The position numbers and the translations under genes are program-made. Below are positions 1 through 6,600 of a stretch of 9,934 nucleotides of DNA, piece after piece (within the stretch, counting starts at the first letter, position 1; each line of letters starts with the position of its first letter). The stretch comes from DAIRDK01 sp035403225 (lineage in GTDB: Bacteria; Bacteroidota; Bacteroidia; Bacteroidales; FEN-979). A model generated the notes under the pieces. The model had not been told where the DNA came from and searched no databases. It was given only the letters and a program-made list of their open reading frames with translations. The stretch covers positions 1 through 9,934 of the forward strand of contig DAONET010000049.1 of NCBI GenBank assembly GCA_035403225.1. Reading direction: 5' to 3'.

Positions 1-1444
1 CGTCCGTGTATGTCGCCGAGATCGGCGGTGTACCGTAGAAGGTTAACGTCAGCACTGCCGTATCTCCTTCGCAAATCTTTGTATTGCCGCTGAGAGTTCC
101 GGTTGGCAGCGGCCAGATCGTCAGGGTCATCTGATCCATTGAATCAACACATGGATATGTGCTGGATCCGGTAAGGGTGAAGGTGATCAGACCGGATTCA
201 TTGGGAGCCGGTGTATAGACAGGGTTAAGGAGAGTCGGATCATTCAACGAACCTTCCCCGTTATGCGTCCATTGCAGGCTGGTATAATTGGAAGCAGATG
301 CACCGGTGATGGTGTATGTATTTCCACCACAGATAGTGTCATCGGGACCGGCGTTGACCATAGCCTGTCTGCTGACTGTCAGAATCATGAAATCCGAAGA
401 ATCCGGGCAGAAGCCCAGACCGAAAGCGGTAAGAGTCAGCGTCACGGTTCCTGAGAGGATATCCGCCGGACCGGGGGTGTATAAAGCATTGACCACAGAG
501 GGATCAGCAAATGACCCGTCACCGGATGTCGTCCATAAAACAGCGCTGTCATTACTTGCAATTGCTCCTGAAAGGGACAAGAATCCGGTTTCGCACACGT
601 CATTGTCAGGTCCGGCGTAGACCGTGATGGAAGGCGGTTGGGTGATTATCACGGTATCGATCGCCGTGCAATTATTGGTGTCAGAAACCAGAACCGTATA
701 GGTTCCGGCAGTCAGGTTGACTGCAGGATTCGACGTTTGTCCATTACTCCAGAGGTATGTATAGGGGGGCATACCTCCCGTGACATTTGCTGTCGCGGTT
801 CCGTCATTCCAACCATAGCAGCTTGCCGGAGAGAATGTTGTTGTCACGGATACTGCGGCAGCAGGTTGAACAATGACGACAGATGATACGGCAGGAGTAC
901 ATGCCGTACTGCTGCCCAAGCCTTGTGCAGTAAGGGTCAGCGTGACAGTACCTGCGCTGAGGTCACCGGGGCCCGGTGTATATATGGGATGAAGAATAGT
1001 GTCGTTGTCAAAGGTGCCATCGCCAGAAGTGGTCCACAGCAAACTGCTGTAGTTTGAGGCTGTGGCTTCCGAAAGAGAATAGAAACCCGGGGCGCAGAAG
1101 ACCATCGCAGTACCTGCAAAAGCAAGGGGCTGCTCAAACACTTCGATCGTCCCGATCTCCAGTACGCCATCACAACCGGTGATTGCATGCTGGATGGTTG
1201 ACAGTTTATAGGTTCCCGGGGCCACAGTCCAGTTTATGGCGACGGTATCGGCGGTACTGGACAAGGTATCCACGTTGCCCAGGGGGTCGGTCAGCATCCA
1301 GGTATACGTAGAGCCGGCCTCACCATCCACACGGTAATATCTGGTCGATCCAATGCATACTTCGTCGATAATATACTGGCCGGCCGCCTGTGAGGCAGCT
1401 ATCAGCAGTATGGTCAACAATATGTATCGGATCCTGGTTAGCAT
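1..1444 (-). CDS. Large secreted SprB/PKD-repeat surface protein, N-terminal part (3' end outside window)
   Basis: The frame is open from the ATG at 1442-1444 to the left edge: 481 codons, no stop. The start is followed by a signal peptide (MLTRIRYILL..., cleavage probably near AAG-Q23). Visible modules in order: an N-terminal PKD-like module at residues ~23-105 (YTW ending at W49, INW ending at W72, GC ending at C91); PKD-like repeat 1 at ~107-198 (LWTTSGDG, YTPGPGD, GTVTLTLTA); a clear SprB repeat at ~199-271 (SCYGWNDGTATA, GGMPPYTYLWSNG, AGTYTVLVSD, ITQPP); PKD-like repeat 2 at ~273-360; a diverged repeat 3 at ~361-445; and from 446 the beginning of a PTGTLSG/ICEGD module. SprB repeats are known from the Flavobacterium gliding adhesin SprB and relatives. 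Such proteins commonly end in a CHU_C sorting domain, but here the end is not visible. Only 14 bases separate it from the gene at 1459-2127, so the two are probably one operon. Adhesion or surface-layer function is inferred. Confidence 0.93.
   Translation of the reverse strand, partial: MLTRIRYILLTILLIAASQAAGQYIIDEVCIGSTRYYRVDGEAGSTYTWMLTDPLGNVDTLSSTADTVAINWTVAPGTYKLSTIQHAITGCDGVLEIGTIEVFEQPLAFAGTAMVFCAPGFYSLSEATASNYSSLLWTTSGDGTFDNDTILHPIYTPGPGDLSAGTVTLTLTAQGLGSSTACTPAVSSVVIVQPAAAVSVTTTFSPASCYGWNDGTATANVTGGMPPYTYLWSNGQTSNPAVNLTAGTYTVLVSDTNNCTAIDTVIITQPPSITVYAGPDNDVCETGFLSLSGAIASNDSAVLWTTSGDGSFADPSVVNALYTPGPADILSGTVTLTLTAFGLGFCPDSSDFMILTVSRQAMVNAGPDDTICGGNTYTITGASASNYTSLQWTHNGEGSLNDPTLLNPVYTPAPNESGLITFTLTGSSTYPCVDSMDQMTLTIWPLPTGTLSGNTKICEGDTAVLTLTFYGTPPISATYTD
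110..1126 (-). repeat. Three PKD-like modules interrupted by one SprB repeat
   Basis: Within the protein encoded at 1-1444, three copies of a ~85-90-residue module sit at residues ~107-198, ~273-360 and ~361-445. Copies 1 and 2 share LWTTSGDG, an xYTPGPxD motif and GTVTLTLTA. Copy 3 is diverged (LQWTHNGEG, VYTPAP, LITFTLTG). A SprB repeat (residues ~199-271, bases ~634-850) is inserted between copies 1 and 2. Confidence 0.8.
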
Positions 1445-1458
1445 ATTTTCAATGACTC

Positions 1459-2127
1459 TTATGGTCCGTATTGATAAATGGGTGAATTAACAGGTTTTGG
1501 GTTCACCACCTGTATTACCGGCGGCGAAGGCGTGAAATTTGTGGCATGGAAATCGGTCACTTCCGAGATCCAGTAAGTGGTGGTCACCAACGGTATGACC
1601 GGTACCGTGAACGTGTACGGGCTGGAAGTAATATTGCTGTACACCCAGTTGTTCACACCATCGGTCAGGGTAAAGCTCCAGGGAGGAGTCCCTGTGAGAG
1701 TAACCGTCAGGTGTACGGAATCACCGGCACAGATGACGGCCGGCGTATCGAGAACCGCCGTTGGCAGTTCCCAGAGTACTACCATTTTTCCTACTTTCAG
1801 GTTCATGGTGCACCCTCCTCTGCTTGCTGTTACTTTATAAAAATAGGTTCCTTGTGTCAACCACATCACATTCACGGTCGGTCCGGTGTTTGTACCCATG
1901 AAGTTGGCGTCTGTAGGCGGGCAGTTGCCCGGATCGGTGGCGAAATTAACAGCAGATACATCTTCGTAAAGCTCCCAGACATAAGTATCACCCGGGATGG
2001 CTGTCACACTTAACGTACTCGATTGACCAGCATACACAGTATCCTGGGCCACGACAGGAGCCATGGTCGTCACCAGCGGCAATAACGCCAGTAACCAACG
2101 CAGGATTATGTATTCAGGTCTTCTCAA
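1459..2127 (-). CDS. Small secreted two-module PKD/Ig-like protein, TTG start
   Basis: A 222-residue protein of unknown function. The only usable standard start in the open part of the frame before the signal peptide is TTG at 2125-2127. An in-frame ATG lies at 2146-2148, but a TAA at 2137-2139 separates it from the rest. The first 27 residues form a signal peptide (RRPEYIILRWLLALLPL..., cleavage likely VVA-Q28). Module 1 (~29-118) has YVW ending at W51, VMW ending at W89, then C106 and LKV ending at V112. It resembles the start of the proteins at 1-1444 and 2477-3580. Module 2 (~121-215) starts PTAVLDTPAVICAGD and contains GTPPWSF, a pattern also seen at the end of the visible part of the next gene (PTGTLSG...ICEGD). 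It ends at TAA 1459-1461 with no T9SS sorting domain. It is probably exported by Sec and acts at or outside the outer membrane. The next gene follows after 14 bases, so they are likely cotranscribed. Confidence 0.85.
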   Translation of the reverse strand: MRRPEYIILRWLLALLPLVTTMAPVVAQDTVYAGQSSTLSVTAIPGDTYVWELYEDVSAVNFATDPGNCPPTDANFMGTNTGPTVNVMWLTQGTYFYKVTASRGGCTMNLKVGKMVVLWELPTAVLDTPAVICAGDSVHLTVTLTGTPPWSFTLTDGVNNWVYSNITSSPYTFTVPVIPLVTTTYWISEVTDFHATNFTPSPPVIQVVNPKPVNSPIYQYGP

Positions 2128-2148
2128 GTTATTAATTTACTTGTTCAT
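2128..2148 (-). other. In-frame ATG leader cut off by TAA, upstream of the TTG start
   Basis: Read on the minus strand in the frame of the gene at 1459-2127, this stretch is ATG AAC AAG TAA ATT AAT AAC, directly followed by TTG AGA AGA. A run of A precedes the ATG, as is usual for starts in Bacteroidota. If the TAA were AAA, the product would start MNKKINNLRRPEY, a typical basic signal-peptide head. Either the codon is a recent nonsense mutation or sequencing error, or the TTG is the true start. Confidence 0.6.
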
Positions 2149-2405
2149 TTTTAATGCTCATTTCATTGTCAACAAGGTGTTCCACTCCCATAAACTCCCC
2201 GTTTTTTTGTTTTTCGGGTCCGTATTTTCCGGGATGAACTCCCTCCTGTTCCGTCGCGGGGATTCCAAAGAACATTATCCCGCGGGGACTTTGTCTGCCG
2301 GGATCCGACATCACAGCCGGTCCCTTCTTTGTTATGATTCCATCGCATTCATCACATGGTTAATTTTCATTAACTGCATGTTTCTTGTCTTCTTCACCCT
2401 TCATT

Positions 2406-2437
2406 CTCCCCGGCCGGGAACAATCCCGACCGGAAAG
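2406..2437 (-). terminator. Strong hairpin 39 bases after the 2477-3580 gene
   Basis: On the minus strand the arms 2437-2424 and 2419-2406 pair over all 14 positions around a TTGT loop, with 11 Watson-Crick and 3 G-U pairs. On the plus strand those three positions are C-A mismatches, so the hairpin fits RNA made in the direction of the genes. There is no U-run after it, so it may be a non-canonical terminator, an RNA 3'-end stabiliser or a processing site rather than a classical intrinsic terminator. Confidence 0.55.
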
Positions 2438-2476
2438 AACAACTGGTTGAAAAAGCAATTATCTCTTTACTATTCC

Positions 2477-3580
2477 TTACGGTTTAACCGGCAGGAACGG
2501 CGTCGGAGCAACCGGCTGGATATCCGGTCTTGCCTTCAGGGTCTGTGCCGCGATATCATTGGCAAACAGATCAACCCAGGGGCAAACCGACGGAGTACCG
2601 CCAGCCGTGGTATGTACATCACCCACTCCGGTTCCGGTGACAGGTACGGTAACACCATCAACCGCCAGGGAAATCACTTCGTCTGTTAATCCCTGCCATG
2701 ACGGATTCGTCATATCCGAATGATCAAGCGTGACCCGGATATAGATCGATTCACCAGTACTTCCTACGAAAGTGCCCGAATTCGGGGTGACATTGGAGGT
2801 AGAAGTATAAACCGTCGGTGTTCCACCGGTTCCTACAGCGGATCCCGTCATTACATTCAGACCTGCTGCATACGTAGCGTCTTTGGTCCATTCAACGGTA
2901 ACATGTTCCAGCGGATCAATACCTGTTAACTGAACACTCAGATTCCAGGCATCCGACCAGTTGGCTGCCACTACTTCATAATAGAGGTAATCAACGCCAT
3001 AATCGTAGAGGATCCCTTCAGGAGCATTGGCATCGTAAATCGCCGAAGCTATATCGGAGATACAGCGGTCGATGTTGGTGCCATAACCCGGTTGGGTCGC
3101 CATCGAAGCATCCCGGTTCGCGATATCAAGGGTGAATGAATTCTGGGGTTCAATCTTGTACACCTTCATATTCTGGGTCGTACAGGTCGCCCCTGCATTG
3201 GATACAAAAATCACCACGAAGATCGGGTTGGCGGGATTATAGGCAAAGCTCTGCCAGGTAAGGGAAATGGTCGCCTGAGCCACGGTAGGGGTATTGTACC
3301 ATGCATCAGCCGCTGCAAGAATGGATCCGCCGACAGTCTCTGGCGTCGCAACCAAAGCTCCGGCCGTGACAAAGGTCTGATCCTGGGTCACCAACCAGGT
3401 ATAAGTCTTGGTACCCGGAGGTGTCGGAACATTGACCGTATAAGAATACGGCGAACCGGCAATAGGATGCAAAGCATCCGGAGAAAGACACGTTACAGGT
3501 CTTGGGGCAAGTTGCCCAAAGGCGCTGGTTAAACCGACAGCAAATAATGCCGTCATTACTAAAAACAATTGCTTTTTCAT
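2477..3580 (-). CDS. Secreted protein of unknown function with PKD-like N-terminal module
   Basis: A 367-residue protein if translated from the ATG at 3578-3580. I prefer this start because it gives a textbook signal peptide (MKKQLFLVMTALFAVGLTS, cleavage probably AFG-Q23) and follows an A-rich stretch. An in-frame ATG at 3614-3616 would add 12 residues ahead of it. The mature part begins with a beta-rich module: TYTW ending at W62, SLTW ending at W109, then C133 and MKV ending at V140. This is the same order as in the two proteins encoded downstream. The second half contains DRCISDIASAIYD, YLYYEVV, VTVEWTK and IYIRVTLDHSDMTNPSW and is probably another beta domain. I do not recognise its family. 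The C-terminus (DIQPVAPTPFLPVKP) is proline-rich and is not a T9SS sorting domain. The gene follows the giant gene with no terminator visible between them, so it is probably in the same transcript. Role inferred: partner or subunit of the surface assembly. Confidence 0.88.
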   Translation of the reverse strand: MKKQLFLVMTALFAVGLTSAFGQLAPRPVTCLSPDALHPIAGSPYSYTVNVPTPPGTKTYTWLVTQDQTFVTAGALVATPETVGGSILAAADAWYNTPTVAQATISLTWQSFAYNPANPIFVVIFVSNAGATCTTQNMKVYKIEPQNSFTLDIANRDASMATQPGYGTNIDRCISDIASAIYDANAPEGILYDYGVDYLYYEVVAANWSDAWNLSVQLTGIDPLEHVTVEWTKDATYAAGLNVMTGSAVGTGGTPTVYTSTSNVTPNSGTFVGSTGESIYIRVTLDHSDMTNPSWQGLTDEVISLAVDGVTVPVTGTGVGDVHTTAGGTPSVCPWVDLFANDIAAQTLKARPDIQPVAPTPFLPVKP

Positions 3581-3652
3581 TTTTGTGATTTTTAGGTTAC
3601 TAATTGTTTTACTCATTTATCTTTATATTTATATTTTATTATTATATTCATC

Positions 3653-6600
3653 TTAGTATGTCATTTTGATCACGTCAGGACGCGGGTTGATGATGATCGG
3701 TATCACGACTTCGGAAGAAAGGTTACCGCAATCATCCTCCAACCAGTAAGAAATCGTATGTGTTACAGCCACCACAGGCGCTCCCGGGAAGATGATCGGT
3801 CCGGGATAGGCAGAAACCTGGCCTGTACCGGTGATCGGCGCAGGATTGCCACCGTCGAAATCAATTCTCCAATGCAGGATCACATCGGTCGACGGGGTAC
3901 AATTATCCATGAAAGTGGCCGGGTTAAGATCCAGCCGGTTCTTATCCGCTCCGTCAAGGACAAAATAATCGGGCCTGACAGGGGTGATATCGACAGTATC
4001 CGGATAAAAACCGGCACTGATCAAATCAATCACACAGAAATTATGTATCGTATCAGGTATCGGTAAAAAATGAGGTGGGATAATATCCCTGACAGTAATC
4101 GTCTGAACCTGGTCCGGTGCACGGTTCCCGCATTTATCAGCCAAACTCCATGTACGGTGAATGATCTTCTCTCCGATGCATGATCCATCGGTCAGAACAT
4201 CAGCATAAGTGGCCGTAATACCTGTTGAACAGTTATCATGAATATTGGTCACATCTCCCGTGACCGGTAACGTCGCATTGTAATTGCAGTTCGTGTCAGC
4301 ATAAATGGTAATATCTGCAGGCCGGGTGAAAGAAGGAGGAATCGTATCACTCACCGTAATGGTCTGATTCTGTATGGGAGCGACATTCCCGCAATGATCC
4401 GTCAGACTCCAGCTCCGGGTGATGACGAAAGAACCTTCACAAGGACCGGGATTCACTGCATCGCTGTATGTCGCTTCCAACCCCGTGGAACAGTTATCAT
4501 GTTCATCCGTGACATCCCCTGTTACGACAATCCCTGCATCATAATTGCACAGCGAATCAGTGTAAACCGTTATATCGGGAGGACGTGTAAATACAGGAGG
4601 GGTCAGATCGTTGACCGTGATAACCTGGACCTGGTCGGCAGCAGCATTATTACAGTAATCGATAAGGCTCCAGGTGCGGGTGACGATAATAGAACAAGGA
4701 TTGGAATTATCCGTCACATCCTGATAAGTAGCCTGAATACCGGTAGAACAGTTATCCGTCTCATTGATGACATCCCCCGTTACCGAAACAGGAACAGTAT
4801 ACGAGCAGTTACTGTCAAGGCCAATCGTAATATCCCCCGGAGCATTGAAGGTAGGTGAAATGGTATCCAGGACGGTTATCATCTGGATGTGGGTAGTGCT
4901 GTTCTGACAGTTATCTTCCAGTGTCCAGGTGCGGGTAATGATCTTGTTCCCCGGACACGACCCGTCATTCGTCACATCCGTATACACTGCTTCCAAGCCG
5001 GTACTGCAGTTATCCGCCTCATCGGTTACGTCGCCGGTGACAGCCGGAGTCGCATCGTAATCGCAAAAAGCATCAGAATAGATGATCATATCAGGTGGCT
5101 GCGTGAATGTCGGAGGTATGCTGTCGACAATGCGAATCTGTTGCGAGACGGAGAAATTGACACATCCATCATGAAAAGCCCAGGTACGTGTAATGATCAG
5201 CGGGCTGGAAGGGCATCCCGATCCGCCGTTATCCGTGTCAACACCGGTGACTGTCCAGGTTCCAAGACATCCGTGGGTCGTACTCAGTGTACCGGGAGGC
5301 GGAACCAGACTTCGGCAGGAATAGCTCGTATCGGGTGGGGGTACCGGCAGCGTCGTGTTGCTGTCGTTGACAACCAGAACATCAACCGGGTACCAGGTTC
5401 CGTAACAGTTGCTGACCCGGGCCCTGACCATATATCTGACGATGGGGCAAGTGCCGGGAGAGGTGCTGGTCAGCTGCTGAGCAATCACCGAACCGCAACC
5501 CGTGGTGCAATCGGTAAAGCCCGTTGCGGAACCACTCACGACGGATGCCGTCCATTCGTACACTACGGTAGTTGTATCGACGGGGTTATTGCATGAATCT
5601 ATACTGGTGAGTACAATATTGGTCACCTGTCCCGAACAGATCGTATCGTCCACGGCTACCACAACGGGGATCGGGTTGATTGTGAAAAACGCCGGTTCAC
5701 GGCATGTCTCTTCTGCACACCCGGCGAAAAAGGTATACGTTCCGGGACATGATTCACCGGTGATTCCCGAACCATTCGTGGTCAAGGGATTAAAGGGAGT
5801 GCCGGTGGCAATGGACGTAGTAGCAGTGGGCGAGAGATACCATTGAACGGGAGCAATATCCACCGCGATCTGGATTTTATCGGCTGTGGTGAACTGGACC
5901 TCTGAACAAACCGTATCAGTAGCATTGGGGGAATTCAGCACGATCACGTACTGTTTGGCGGTATCAAGTCCATAGGTGGTGGCACTCGGACCGCCCGGGC
6001 AAGTATTCTCCATCCACCTGATCAGATTCACTTCGGGATGTGCCGGATCAAAAGGATATTGATAGATCGAATAAGAACCGTTAATGGTAGGACAATCCTT
6101 AATGGTAAGTTGACTAACCGGCGTTTTCACGACACCGTAAACTTTATACTGAACAAGAGGACCCGTAACATATGGTGGAAATTCCTGGTTTGTACGGTAA
6201 TACACCTGCGACGGATTGGTACATTCTACTCCTGTATTAGCATTGGCATTCGCCCAGGTAAAACAATATGAAACAGCCGTCAATCCCTGTCCGGCCGGTA
6301 CGCTTCCGTTTTCGCAGATCTCATAATTGGTCGTCGTGACCGTTTGTGATAATATATTGCCGCTTAATGAAGTGGAGCAGGAATGATCCAGGCTGTTCCG
6401 GGCGATGACCGTATAGTTGTCCATCGGGAGATTCGCAAAGACGGGATTCTGGGTCCAGGTTACTCCCCCATCGATGGAATATTCCACTACCGCCGTTGGA
6501 GGATAAGTCACCACCCCGGTCATGGTGATACTCCCATATCCCTGCAAACTGGCGCAGGAAGCAGTAAGGGTGATATCGGGCACATCGTATATCTCGACAA

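Larger units (their letters stand above)
2128..2476. other. Intergenic region, 349 bases, with hairpins
   Basis: This gap lies between the genes at 2477-3580 and 1459-2127. I see no convincing gene in either strand; the short open frames have no family resemblance and no sensible starts. It holds a strong hairpin (2406-2437). It also holds a weaker one with arms CGCGGG 2255-2260 and CCCGCG 2279-2284 around an 18-base loop. I found no TAnnTTTG-type promoter facing the downstream genes, so whether they have their own promoter is open. Confidence 0.6.

Noticed and set aside
937..1188. Minus-strand 83-codon frame in the region 937-1188
   Set aside because: It is in a different frame from the long SprB/PKD-repeat coding frame running from 1444 to the window edge, which is clearly the real one.
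2132..2314. Minus-strand 60-codon frame just upstream of the TTG-started gene
   Set aside because: It begins at GTG, has no family, signal or repeat pattern, and overlaps the leader in another frame. Possible translational coupling through its end (MSIKNEQVN, TAA TAA) cannot be excluded but is not supported.
2063..2689. Plus-strand open frame of 208 codons covering the intergenic gap
   Set aside because: It overlaps the ends of two well supported minus-strand genes, has no recognisable family, and its product is irregular and basic. It is a chance frame opposite the real genes.
4889..5596. Plus-strand open frame of 235 codons inside the giant gene
   Set aside because: It lies wholly antisense to the repeat-rich coding sequence. 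The Thr/Ser/Pro-rich repeats leave long open antisense frames by codon use alone; no domain, signal or spacing supports it.
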